NCBI GenBank assembly: GCA_964019165.1
Contig: OZ025268.1
Span: 11,490,359-11,554,358, forward strand
Length of the DNA stretch: 64,000 nt
Source: Mastigias papua
Lineage: Eukaryota; Cnidaria; Scyphozoa; Rhizostomeae; Mastigiidae
Reading direction: 5' to 3'
The notes below the pieces were generated by a model. That model was not told where the DNA came from, ran no database searches, and saw nothing but the letters and a program-made list of their open reading frames with translations. Position numbers and translations under genes: made by a program. Shown one piece after another: positions 24,436 through 34,809 of the stretch. Within the stretch, counting starts at the first letter, position 1. Every line of letters starts with the position of its first letter.

Positions 24436-25186
24436 CACATGTGCACACGAAATTCAAACTCGTCAAACCAAATTCAAATTCATCACACCAAATTCACAAA
24501 AGTGTTATTCCACAAATGAATAGGTTCTGGGAAACAACGGAAACATGGCTGACCAAGAGGATGAAGAAGGTTGCCTACCATAACGAAATGTGTAATATGT
24601 GGAAGTAACCTGAGGTCAGAAAATAGATTTTATTCTTCATGTGGAGTTGCATTGAAAATGGAGGCCAGAGCAATAAAACTGTACTTCTTTGAAGATATGA
24701 ATCTTACATATTTCGCAAAATACCAACACATTATAGGGAGTTTACGCACTTTCAAAAAAAATATAAGAACAAGCTCGCACCTTTATCCAGTTCTTGTCTC
24801 ACTTTTCTCCCAACTGTCTACTCCCACTGATCAATGTGTACTCCTCAAAACCTTGACAACTTCAGCGTTCAGGACAAAATGACTAACTACTTCTGACCAA
24901 CTGCATTTTCCAGAAAACAAGGAAATGATTATAGTAGTTACTAGTAACACCAAGTAACTTGCAATATCACAGAAAGATAAGTAACTACGATCAACCATGA
25001 ATAAATGCACGTTAAATCACCAGCTGGATGCTTAGGAGGCGTGTGCCCCCAGTAACACGTCAATGATGAACCAAAATTTCTGTTAAAGGCCTGTTGAATT
25101 TGAATTTGGTTTAACAAAATGAATTTCACTTTGGTGTGACTAACCTGAATTTGGTGTCAGTGATTTGAATTTCTTGTGCACTTGTG
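24436..25186. mobile_element. DNA-transposon remnant with AAATTCAAA-rich inverted ends
   Basis: The left end CACATGTGCACACGAAATTC, followed by ACACCAAATTCA repeats, is matched at the right, on the minus strand, by CACAAGTGCACAAGAAATTC followed by ACACCAAATTCAGG. Both ends repeat the ACCAAATTCA unit two or three times. The interior carries a decayed zinc-ribbon/HTH protein segment. No target-site duplication was identified. Confidence 0.6.
24545..24780 (+). pseudogene. Remnant of a transposon protein: zinc ribbon plus HTH segment
   Basis: ATGGCTGACCAAGAGGATGA opens a frame encoding MADQEDEEG, which shifts into TITKCVICGSNLRSENRFYS with SCG, a CxxC...CxxG-like zinc ribbon, followed by AIKLYFFEDMNLTYFAKYQH and GSLRTFKKNI. 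The last part resembles the 'I..YF..G..Y..I..FL...H....SLRTLKRRL' N-terminal helix-turn-helix seen in a family of integrase-like transposon proteins in fish and cnidarians. The catalytic part is absent. Identification is by motif only. Confidence 0.4.
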
Positions 25187-25199
25187 GCTCAGCCCCCAC

Positions 25200-26240
25200 C
25201 CCCACCCTCAGTTAGTGCCTTGCATGTAAAATACTATAAAAATAAAACGAGTATTATTAGACAGCACATAATTACAAGTAATATTACTTCAAAAAGTGCT
25301 GATAAAGGGTCAGTACAGGACTTCACAATATTTAACAGCCTCCTTCATTAGACCATTTTCTCAGTTTCCTATATAACTATTTGGATCAAGCTCTTAGTTT
25401 CTTATAAAAATGTGGGTACGCAAAGAGCCCCCCTTGCTATCAATTTACTTCTATGCCCCTGGTTGGGAGAACTGTATCTCCCAGTTGGGCTGAAATTTCA
25501 TTAGGGCAATTTCTTCAGAAAAGACATTAGCTTTTCCTAAAGTTACATTACCAACATAAATTTTCTGCGGATAAAATTTCGGACAATAATATTCGGCGAA
25601 AATACTTTCGGCCAAATTTTGGACAAATAAATTTTCGGACAAAGGCTGACCAACTTTCTCAATGATGAAACCTAAACGCGCCCGGCTGTTGACTCTAAGA
25701 TTGCAATTGAACTCTCGAGAAACTCTTAAGTAACTCAAACAACTAAAAATCTAACAATGCTAAGAAGTGTTCAGTACTGAACTGATTAGAAATACATAGT
25801 GTGTTATAAATAAATGCTTATTGACACTAACCAACTCCTGGACTGAAATCCTTTTCCGAGATTAAAATCTCCAAAATACAGCGAAAAAGAAAAATGACTT
25901 ATTTTCGCGTTTGTTTTTTGACTCATAGTTTTCTGCTTTCTGTTACCTCTCCCTCTTTTTGTTCTGAAAGATATTTCTATTGTATACCACTCCTAGAATA
26001 TTGTCTTTAAAACTGTTTTGATCTGTTAGGTTTGCTGGAACGTAAACTCAAGCATATCCATCATTTCAGTCTGTTTTGTGATCATTCAATATCTTATATT
26101 TTACTTAACAAGCACTGCGCATGCGTAGAGTTTGCAAAAACTTTCGGCATGACATATTTTTGGAAAACTCTTAATTTCGTACAAATAAATTTTCGAACAA
26201 GTCGTTGCCCGAAAATTTGTCAAGCCGAAATTTTGTTTAA
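25200..26240. other. Non-coding, with two TTCGG-rich repeat blocks
   Basis: Blocks at about 25555-25640 and 26140-26235 share ACAAATAAATTTTCG and several TTTCGG units and are probably two ends of a decayed element. The intact TTAA transposon begins immediately after the second block. Confidence 0.4.
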
Positions 26241-26655
26241 CTTAAGGTTGTATCCCCCTCAATTTCGAGCAAAATTTGGTATTTTTTCTAAAATTGTAAC
26301 AAATGAGTAGAAACTAGTAAATTTATCAGGCTTTCCATTAAAGTAAACCCTACGTGGCTCACGCATCACAATCACACTCTACAATCGATTTTTTCACAGG
26401 TAACATGCCAAATCGAGAAAAATGTCCCTTAGCAACACGCTAGCAACGTGATTCAGTAATTTGCAATCCTTACTTATTACTACTCAATCGTACATAACCA
26501 TCCCCTCCGTCTCCCCACAATGCTTCTATCTATTTCCTTGAGTTGTCATTATGATCTAATCTCGTTTTCAATCCTCAAAACAAAGGGATTAGTGGTCTAT
26601 GAAGTAGTATCAGGGTTCGCTAGCAGAGAAGTCATACGCATAGAACGAAAATAAA

Positions 26656-28497
26656 ATGGGAAGATTCACTGTGAGAAAGAGAAAATTTCAGGGAAACCAG
26701 CATTTAGAATTATCAGGCAATGATAGTTCTTCTGATATGTCTAAGAAAAGCAAGAGAGGGCGACCCTTGAAGGCAACATTGGAGAGAAAAGCATTGGCTA
26801 GGCCATTGCTTCATTCAACACCAAAAGGGAAAGAAACAAGGGAAGATCTAGGGTCTGTCCCCGCTAGAAGGTCGAGCAGAAGCAGAAATACATATTCGCT
26901 TTCTGGAAATTTAAATCTAAGCAATGAAATATCTGAAAATAGTGCTACTGGGTATAGATTCATTGATGTCAGTATATTATCCAATGTTTTTGAGCAGCTC
27001 TTATGCCCTGGTTGCTCAAGTGCCTCTCTTACTTTAACAGATAACTTTGAAAAGAAAAATGGATGTGCTAGTTTTTTATTTATTGAATGTATCTCATGTC
27101 ATTGGAATCTCAAATTCTGTACTTCAATAAATATACAAGGTTCATATGAAATTAACAAGCGATTTGTTTATGCCATGAGAAGCGTAGGTCAAGGTTTTTC
27201 AGGTGCAAAAAAATTCTGTTCTGTAATGAATATACCACATCTTCCAAGCAAAAATAATTATGCCAAAATAAGTAAACAACTGAGGTCTGCAGCATATAAT
27301 GTTGCAAAGCAAAGCATGAAGGATGCAGGTAGTGAAATGAGATCTTTACTTGGGTATAACTCTACAGAATGTGGTGTTTCTGTGGATGGCACATGGCAGA
27401 AGAGAGGGTTTATCTCACTAAATGGTTGTGTGACAGCAATTTCTATTGAAACTGGAAAGATTTTAGATGTAGAGCCAATGTGCAGGAAGTGTAAAGGTTG
27501 TGAGGTACACAGCAAGTGGAATAAACACTCTCCTGCCTATCATGTATGGAAGCTCAATCATGTAAATTGCAAAGCTAACTTTGATGGTTCAGCACCAGCA
27601 ATGGAGCCAGAAGGTGCAAACAGGATTTTTCAAAGGTCCAAAGAGACACATGGATTGCACTATACAAAATTCTATGGAGATGGAGACAGCAAGAGCTTCC
27701 TTAGTGTCAAAAATATCTACAAAGATGATGGGCTGTCAGTTGAAAAATATGAATGTATTGGTCATGTACAGAAAAGGATGGGAGCAGCCTTGCGAAAATT
27801 GAAGAAGGAAAAGAAAGAGTTAGGTGGGAAAGGAAAGTTGACATCAAAGACAATTGATAAATTTCAAAATTATTATGGCATGGCAATTAGAAGCAATGTT
27901 GGCAATTTGAAGTCAATGAAGATGGCCATATTAGCAACATTATTTCACTGCTCATCATCAGAAAAAAATGAGTATCATAGCTATTGTCCTGAAGGAGCAG
28001 ATTCTTGGTGTGGTTTTCAGGCTGATAAGGCAAGCCAAACCAACAGATATAAAGGAGGTCCAGGATTGCCACTGAATGTTATTGCTGAACTTAAGCCTGT
28101 ATTTGCAAGACTAAGTGATGACCAATTGTTGAAAAAATGCCTTCATGGGAGGACACAAAACCTGAATGAATCTTTTAACAGGATGATATGGGACAGAGTT
28201 CCAAAAGCAACATATATAGGAAAAGATTTGTTAGATATAGGGATATATGATGCTGTCATCCATTTTAATAATGGTGCTATAGCATATCAGAAAGTTTTGC
28301 AAGCAATGGGCATAGAACCAGGAAGGTTCACTGCAAAGCATTGTCAGGAACTAGATGACTCACGCATGAAATCCTTTCAATGGAAAGAAAAAGAATCATC
28401 AAAGACTGCTAGAAGAAAATTAAGAGCTAAGAGAAAGTCTAGAGATGATAAAAATAAGGAAAAAGAGGGAGAAACTTACATGCCTGGGGACTTTTAG
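26656..28497 (+). CDS. Transposase of the TTAA (Kolobok-like) transposon
   Basis: Intact 613-codon frame, ATG to TAG, without introns or stops. An AT-hook-like KRGRPLK lies at residues 33-39. A CxxC pair (C117, C120) and a second (C145, C148) form a likely zinc-binding N-terminal domain. The DDE core is suggested by D244 in VSVDGTWQKRGF, D342/D344 in YGDGDSKSF and E505 in QNLNESFNRMIW; a CRKCKGC cluster sits between the first two. The C-terminus is strongly basic (KTARRKLRAKRKSR). The same DGTW...GDGD...NES pattern is known in a large metazoan family annotated as Mutator-like transposases. Two decayed relatives are at 17985-18400 and 20690-20835. Confidence 0.88.
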   Translation: MGRFTVRKRKFQGNQHLELSGNDSSSDMSKKSKRGRPLKATLERKALARPLLHSTPKGKETREDLGSVPARRSSRSRNTYSLSGNLNLSNEISENSATGYRFIDVSILSNVFEQLLCPGCSSASLTLTDNFEKKNGCASFLFIECISCHWNLKFCTSINIQGSYEINKRFVYAMRSVGQGFSGAKKFCSVMNIPHLPSKNNYAKISKQLRSAAYNVAKQSMKDAGSEMRSLLGYNSTECGVSVDGTWQKRGFISLNGCVTAISIETGKILDVEPMCRKCKGCEVHSKWNKHSPAYHVWKLNHVNCKANFDGSAPAMEPEGANRIFQRSKETHGLHYTKFYGDGDSKSFLSVKNIYKDDGLSVEKYECIGHVQKRMGAALRKLKKEKKELGGKGKLTSKTIDKFQNYYGMAIRSNVGNLKSMKMAILATLFHCSSSEKNEYHSYCPEGADSWCGFQADKASQTNRYKGGPGLPLNVIAELKPVFARLSDDQLLKKCLHGRTQNLNESFNRMIWDRVPKATYIGKDLLDIGIYDAVIHFNNGAIAYQKVLQAMGIEPGRFTAKHCQELDDSRMKSFQWKEKESSKTARRKLRAKRKSRDDKNKEKEGETYMPGDF

Positions 28498-28732
28498 TAA
28501 CCATACTGCCTTTCTAAACTTAAAAGCCCTTTTTCTAAACATTCAGAATTTGACATCCAGCCCATCTTTGGGGATTTTTGGCTCCATGACTGCTTAAGAT
28601 TTCCCCTTCAAATTTGGCCAGATATATGTTAGAATACTCTATTATATTCCAAACCTCAAACTTTGTGATTGCTGTTTACTATAAAAATTTGAGAGTTACT
28701 TGTTTACCTCACTGGTGCGCAAAGAATTCTGT

Positions 28733-28800
28733 AAAATTGTAAACCTCAGATTATTCAAAATCAAGCTGCCTTTTTTCAAAAGTCTGAGGTTTACAATTTT
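28733..28800. repeat. Hairpin in the transposon 3' region
   Basis: AAAATTGTAAACCTCAGA at 28733-28750 is repeated perfectly inverted at 28783-28800, leaving a 32-base loop. It lies 236 bp after the transposase stop and 244 bp before the right end. It may be a subterminal transposase-binding site or a transcript 3' structure. Confidence 0.85.
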
Positions 28801-29049
28801 CACATATCATCCAACAAAGTGTTCAGCAAATATCAACTTCCAAACCTATCTCATTATGTAATAAAAAATCCCCATTCATGTGTACCATTTCAAGCTTTGG
28901 ATGGTTGCCATGGTAACAAAAGGCTACCATTTTGAAAAATTTTCATGAAATTTCTTCTATCTATCGATCTTTTATACAGAAATAGCATTTTAATTTCCAT
29001 TTCACTACTTATATGGATTTTCCTCTCTCAAGGGGGATACACCCTTAAG

Positions 29050-29560
29050 TAGCTGCAGACTAATGCGGGCTAGACAACAACTCATTCGGGCAAACTATCA
29101 GTGGATTGGGCAGACGGTTTGCAGCCCCCCTAAATTTACAGTCCCCCTGTGCCCATGGTGCTTATACAGGGAACTATGAATACCGCAAGTTTCATTGGAA
29201 ACCCACCTATGAACGACCTGCTACCAGGACTACATAAAAATTTATGCGAATTTCGCTTCTTACAGAATACTTGAATGTTCAGTCATTATTTGGCCATGAA
29301 TACCAGATTTGAAAAAGTTAAGTACTTCTTAAACATTACTGCTTAAACATTATTATTATCGAAATTCATACTCAGTAATTCACTTTTTTGAAGGCTTTTT
29401 GAAAACATGTTTTCTAGTGTAATGCTTGTGTTCACCCCCCCCCCCCTGCTTGCGTTAAACACCGTAGTGGTACACAATGTCAAACATTCTTGCAAAGAAA
29501 GTTTTAAGAAAGTTTTAGTACTGGGCCAAAGAACCTTCCTGTAGAGAAATGTGGAATGTC
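29050..29560. other. No recognisable gene
   Basis: Contains a C14 homopolymer near 29436-29449 and nothing else of note. Confidence 0.4.
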
Positions 29561-29570
29561 TGTATAGCAT

Positions 29571-29690
29571 TGATTGTGGAGTAAAAGATGAGGCGCTACC
29601 AAGGAACTTTAAGTACCAAAGTGTGATCAAAAGAGGTCCAAAAATAAGGACCATTAAGAACTAGGCCTTGTGCTAAGTTCCAATAAAGAA
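29571..29690 (+). repeat. Fragment of the TTATAAGGAACC MITE family
   Basis: AAGGAACTTTAAGTACCAAA, TGATCAAAAGAGGTCC and AAGAACTAGGCCTT match the right half of the complete copy at 43400-43857. Confidence 0.65.
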
Positions 29691-30189
29691 CTGCCACAAC
29701 ACCCAGAGAAAACTGCCAGTTACCCCCGTCTATCTATCCAAAGCGAGAAACCTCACTTACACTGAGGGTTTTACATGGTAAAATATATCGCGGTAGTTAA
29801 CGGGATTTTATGACCTCAGATAAGGTCATTGTGGACAATCCGTATGGTAAATACAAAAACACTGCAATATCTAATATTAATGTTAATGCACGAAGCAAGT
29901 GTACCCGAGCGGACACTCAGTGCAGTCACTATCTGAATGGTTTATAATTTACTGTCTGTAATCCAAAGAAATGCTGAAAATACACATGAGCATAGTTTCC
30001 GATAAAAATACAAATGTTTGGTCAATCAAAACATTATAAATATATAAAGCATTACAGCACTGGTACCACACCTTGAATTCTCAACATTTTAGAAAGGAAT
30101 CAAGAACGAACTAAGTGCAGACAGTGAAAGCAACTAATGTAGTGATGGGGTAGGACAAAATTCTTGGAATCACTGACAATTGAAAATGA

Positions 30190-30545
30190 AAATCTCAGTC
30201 GCTTTTGGAGGAACAAGAAACTTAAACTACTAAAGAAAAACCCCCTTAAAAAAACGTCAGCAATTTCGAATATATGTATCATTAAAAATAATCTGCAAAA
30301 AGTGTCCTGCCAAATTCGCACTTATTTTGAGCCATTCTTGTAGCAAATGTTCTTCACAGGAGGGTTCCATTCATACTTCATACTCAACAATGTCCATAGC
30401 GCCCTATCTTAACACTTGAGACTTACAATGTCCATAGGACTAAATGTATAGTTGTAATTAAGATGCTACTAAGGAACTTTAAGTACTAAAATCTGATCAT
30501 AAAAGACCCAAATATAGGAACTTTGAGAAAAAAGCCCTTGATCAA
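30190..30545 (+). repeat. Diverged copy of the TTATAAGGAACC MITE family
   Basis: Left part near 30200 has AGAAACTTAAACTACTAAAG; right part near 30465 has AAGGAACTTTAAGTACTAAA and TGATCATAAAAGACCC, in the same order and spacing as the complete copy. Confidence 0.6.
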
Positions 30546-30929
30546 GGTTACTCATTAAAACCTGCATTAAATAACACCGTAACTACCTAAAGTTACGAAG
30601 TTCAGTACGAACCTAGTTATTGCACTGCCCATGATCTTTACATTATGAAGAAGTCTTTTAGTTTTTTAATGCTACTCCACACAACTGTTGAAAGAATAAC
30701 GTAAATCCTAGAACTAGCGCTCAGTGGCCTTAACTATTTGTAACAGTTCTGCGCAGGAGCTAGTACTAGAGGGCATTCCACCTAAACACTCATTTTCAAC
30801 ACTTTTCATAATATTTAAGACGTTGGATATATAACAATAGTTCAAATATAAATCCTAATCTTTAACAGTGGTTCCCAAAAAGGGGTCTACTGTCCCTTAA
30901 TGGACTGAAAAGAGTATCAGGGGGCATGA

Positions 30930-31140
30930 AAGGTTTTGATGCATTTCGCATGAAAAGCTCATTGTCAAAGCTCCAATTCTCCATAATACTAAAAGAACAG
31001 TATAAATTTAGGCACTAGTCTTTATGAAAGTCTTTATCATCATCTAGGGTGGGGGCTTACTAACAATTTGAAGTTCTAGCATGGTGGCTTATTCAAATGG
31101 GGGCATATTCGCGGGGGCCAATTCGAGGTTTTACGGTATA
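30930..31140. repeat. MITE with ACCGTAAATCCTC ends, copy 2 (partial)
   Basis: Shares AAAGCTCATTGTCAAAGCTCC and AGTCTTTATCATCATC with 21812-22063 and ends GAGGTTTTACGGTATA. The left end is missing. Confidence 0.7.
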
Positions 31141-31144
31141 TGGC

Positions 31145-32590
31145 TGCTCCCCTGTTGTGTATCCAACGTCTGGTTTAGCCCATTTCTGCATATCGATAAC
31201 TCATAGCTCATTCTACGAAAATTTGCGGTACCAAGCATCAGCAAAAATTCATTTAAGAGGGGTGTACAAGCATTGAAAATATATCACCAGCAAAGGAACT
31301 TACCACTTTCAACATGTTAAGGTCTGTCGAGCTCTACCATAAATCTAGACGTTTTTCACCGGAGCAGAGATCCAAACTGTTCCCACAGATACAATCCAAT
31401 TGGAAGTGCCCAATGCGAGAGAATAATACAAAACTATAAGTTATTTCCGATCCACATACAGGCCTATAGAGCACCATCAGTTTTCTCACCCTATAAAGTC
31501 AATGCTGTTGGTTTTTTGCGTATAACTACCAACAAATTTTGTAGAAAAAATGGGAACACACTGAAATTGGGAATATATGATTCTGTGTTATGCTGGGCAC
31601 TTTGTGATACTCAAACTGGTGATACTAGAAGCTGTGATGCAAGCCTACATGAATTCCGATGTTCTTGATAAATGTGTCGATGCTCTCAGCCGAACGATAC
31701 TGAGAAGGCTATACGGGTGCCAGTTCAACGTAGAAGTCAACGAATAACTATTCTGGAGTTTTTCGGCTCCTATAATTCGTCACCGGTCGCTTCTGTGGGA
31801 AAAGTAGAAAAATTATATCCATCATGGCTCCAGAGCTACAAGCAACCATGACTCGAAATTGCTGTTAGAACTTCAAATTTCTACGTCATTTTGTTGTTTT
31901 ATTCTTAACTTTACGTTGATATAAGAAAACAAGACCTTGCAAGTGCTTTCACTGCCATTTTCGCATAGAAATATTCGTCCATTAAATCCGAATATTCTAA
32001 CTTAGTAACTACTTATTCCAAGGGAACGACAAGAAACATATTGAAAGTTGACCAAGGTTGTGCCTGCGTTTGCGCTTAAAGCGGAATAATAAGGAAGGCC
32101 CAGCTAAGTAAACGATGTACTTTTGATGAAGTTCAAGCCCGCAAGTATTCGTATTGCTTTTCGGACGCCAAAATGTCTTTATAGCCTATAACTGAGTTCC
32201 TTTCAAGGAATATTAATACTTGTTAGAACCGTAGGTAAATTCAATGAGGTTGAAATAAAGTAGATAACAAACTGACATGCTAATTTATACTCACATTATA
32301 AAAACCCCATTGATACAATTAATTCATATGCAGTAGGCCACTTTCATTCACTGGCTGGTAAATTCCAATTCATCATTCTACGAAACAAGTAGGCATATGA
32401 ATACAGAGCGCTTGATACACGCTCAGGTCAAGCTGCGGAAAGTAGAGGGAGGGCTAAGCTCCACTGAGCTCAACTCTTCTATAACCCTGGGTATGAGGCA
32501 TCGTTAAACTTCCTGTGGTTTGTAAAAGTTAATGTTGCTTCATCATTTTGCTTTCCATCAATTTGCTCAACTTCCTCGCTTTGCACTTCA
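31145..32590. other. No recognisable gene
   Basis: A good-looking acceptor on the minus strand (CTACTTTTCCCACAG near 31795-31810) is followed by only a 14-codon frame, so no exon is called. Confidence 0.4.
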
Positions 32591-32598
32591 CTTTCTAG

Positions 32599-32658
32599 GT
32601 ATTTGAAATCTCTATCGCATGCACAATTCTGATCCTGCTATATATTTCGTTGGGAATG
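32599..32658 (+). CDS. Candidate small exon encoding a transmembrane helix
   Basis: A pyrimidine-rich tract ending CTTTCTAG is followed by exactly 20 codons, VFEISIACTILILLYISLGM, and then a donor-like ATG/GTATGT. The length is a multiple of three and the encoded segment is a credible membrane helix. No neighbouring exon of a matching gene was found, so this could be chance. Confidence 0.22.
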
Positions 32659-33044
32659 GTATGTTTTCAAGTATTTAGGACTAATGTGCTTGTAATTTAA
32701 ACCGGATTTGAATCGAAAACATTACTAAGCGTGAGATCACACATGTGAAAATCCAAAGAACACGATAAAACAAGTTCTTCTATTGTGATGACTCTAAATA
32801 TTTTCCAATAGAATGCTGACATGGAAAGGACAAGATAAATGCAGGGAAGCCGGAGCATAATTTGGAGTGGGGGATGGAGATGAATTGCAAATCAACATGG
32901 AGTATTCAACAACAATGTCGGTAGTGCGACCGTGGGAAGGGAGTAGAGAGTCAGGCGAGGAGTGTCTGAAAAAAATTGTGAACCACGCCCCATAAAGATC
33001 GTTGCCAGATCAGGTAAAATGATAGCGACATACGTTTTCAGAGC

Positions 33045-33630
33045 AACGAGTAAATAATAATAATAATAAATAATAATCAATTTGCTTACAGTAGGCGGAA
33101 AAAGTAGCTACTTAAAAGAGCTAATTAAGGCCTACTTTACAGCTAAGTAACAAAGTGTACGGTTAAAATATACAATTATATACAAATTAAATACAAAACA
33201 CGAAAATACAAATTAGGAAAAATATAAAGTACGAAAAACACTAACAAAAATTCTGTTTTACACCAATTTTCAGCAGTATGCTTTCTTTTCTATCAAATAT
33301 ATCCAACTCGAGGCGCATAGCGCCTACATAAATGACAGCTACATTCTTCTGCTTTCCAGTTTTTTATTTAAATTGATTCAAGTTTAGAGATTGCTTTGTT
33401 TCCAGCGACAGTTCATGCCACTACTTTCCTCCAAGGAAAGAAATGCTTTTCTCCCCAAAAGTGGTAGTTCGATGTCTTACAACCTTGAAAGGATGTTCAT
33501 CTCTAAGAGCATACTGGTTGATTTTAGAAACAAATATTTCATCCATAAATGTTGGGTTGAAGCTATGTTGTGTCTTAAATACCTCGGTCATTAGAAGTTG
33601 CAACTTCTTAACGTGAATTGTCACAGCATT
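33045..33630 (-). pseudogene. LINE protein C-terminal remnant with TTA tail
   Basis: Minus-strand translation gives LQLLMTEVFKTQHSFNPTFM, then EIFVSKINQYALRD and RTTTFGEKSISFLGGK, the classic LINE tail 'LQ.L..EI.K...GL.P..M...F......YNLR......RT...G..S.SF.G..LW'. The 3' end is a TTA-rich tail at 33053-33078. The last 60 bp before the tail resemble those at 62222-62300, so two copies of one LINE family end here and there. 5'-truncated and frameshifted. Confidence 0.8.
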
Positions 33631-33736
33631 GTCTTTTCTAGCATGGTTTCAAAGCCAGAAAGTTCGTCTTTATATGCAAGTCGTAAGGCCTTTCATGGAG
33701 ATGATTTATCTTACTATTCAGGCCTCTCTCATTAAG

Positions 33737-33859
33737 CATCCATACCAACGGGCAATAGCTAAACTGTGAAAGAAGGAAGGATGAAAGCCTTCAAAATATG
33801 TTATAGCTTTGAAGGCTTTCATTCTTTCACAGTTTAGCTATTGACTGTTGGTAAGGATG
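33737..33859. repeat. Near-perfect 123-bp hairpin
   Basis: Arms 33737-33795 and 33808-33859 pair with only a 7-base bulge (GGAAGGA near 33776) and about three mismatches near the outer end, leaving a 12-base loop. The inner 35 bp (for example AATAGCTAAACTGTGAAAGA) are perfect. No coding content. It could be a small foldback MITE or an RNA hairpin precursor. Confidence 0.88.
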
Positions 33860-34148
33860 GAACAACACAGACCCTTCTCTGACGTTACATGTTTATGAGA
33901 CTTTTGGACTAAACTGTAGCACCACGTTTTGAAAACACTTGAGGTATTTACCTCCACTACGCGGTGATGACCCCACCATTAGTAAGTCTTGAAGGTGAGT
34001 GAGCTTTAACTCGGAAAAAGGAGATATACTTTCTATTTGGATCGAATGGCTCAATCTTGACATCATACAATAGCAGAAAAGTAGGGGGACTTGCAGCCCC
34101 CATCCCCCGGCTCCGGCGTGCCTGTAACGTTTTCTAACTATAATTTCT

Positions 34149-34330
<182 letters not shown>

Positions 34331-34375
34331 TGTGTGTGTGTTCTGATGAAACTTCTAGAGGAACGGCTATTGAAT

Positions 34376-34587
<212 letters not shown>

Positions 34588-34593
34588 GATAAT

Positions 34594-34660
34594 AATAAGT
34601 CGCATCCACTAAGTATATAAATTGCATAAAAAGACGATGAAGATTTTAATCGAAATGTTT
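34594..34660 (+). other. Retroelement end motif beside TA array
   Basis: GTCGCATCCACTAAGTATAT and the following AAATTGCATAAAAAGA match 861-896 at 32 of 36 positions; then GACGATGAAG, a short stem and CGAAATGTTT follow. It begins where a TA array ends, as at 861. Confidence 0.5.
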
Positions 34661-34728
34661 ACTGCCAGATAAGTGTATTTTTGGTTGATTCTTTTTATAT
34701 ATATGCCTACATACACAATATATACATA

Positions 34729-34736
<8 letters not shown>

Positions 34737-34806
<70 letters not shown>
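34737..34806. repeat. (TA)n array, about 70 bp
   Basis: Preceded by TGTGTGTGTG. Confidence 0.95.

Positions 34807-34809
<3 letters not shown>

Larger units (their letters stand above)
26246..29044 (+). mobile_element. Complete TTAA-targeting DNA transposon (Kolobok-like), 2799 bp
   Basis: The element is bounded by TTAA on both sides (26242-26245 and 29045-29048). Its ends, GGTTGTATCCCCCT at the left and GGGTGTATCCCCCT on the opposite strand at the right, are 14-bp inverted repeats differing at one base. It contains a single intact transposase frame. Terminal inverted repeats starting GG, a TTAA duplication and a DDE-type protein of this kind fit the Kolobok superfamily; Pfam-style annotation often labels these proteins Mutator-like. 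piggyBac also uses TTAA, but the protein lacks a piggyBac pattern. Because ends, duplication and frame are all intact, the copy is recent and could be autonomous. Confidence 0.88.

Noticed and set aside
25555..26235. A defined transposon from the TTCGG-rich blocks
   Set aside because: The two blocks are related but too degenerate to set ends or a duplication.
26656..28497. piggyBac assignment for the TTAA transposon
   Set aside because: TTAA fits, but the protein has the DGTW/GDGD/NES pattern rather than the piggyBac core, and the ends start GG(T/G)TG rather than CCC.
33737..33859. Calling the hairpin a miRNA gene
   Set aside because: Arms are longer and more perfect than usual animal precursors and no expression data are available; MITE origin is equally likely.
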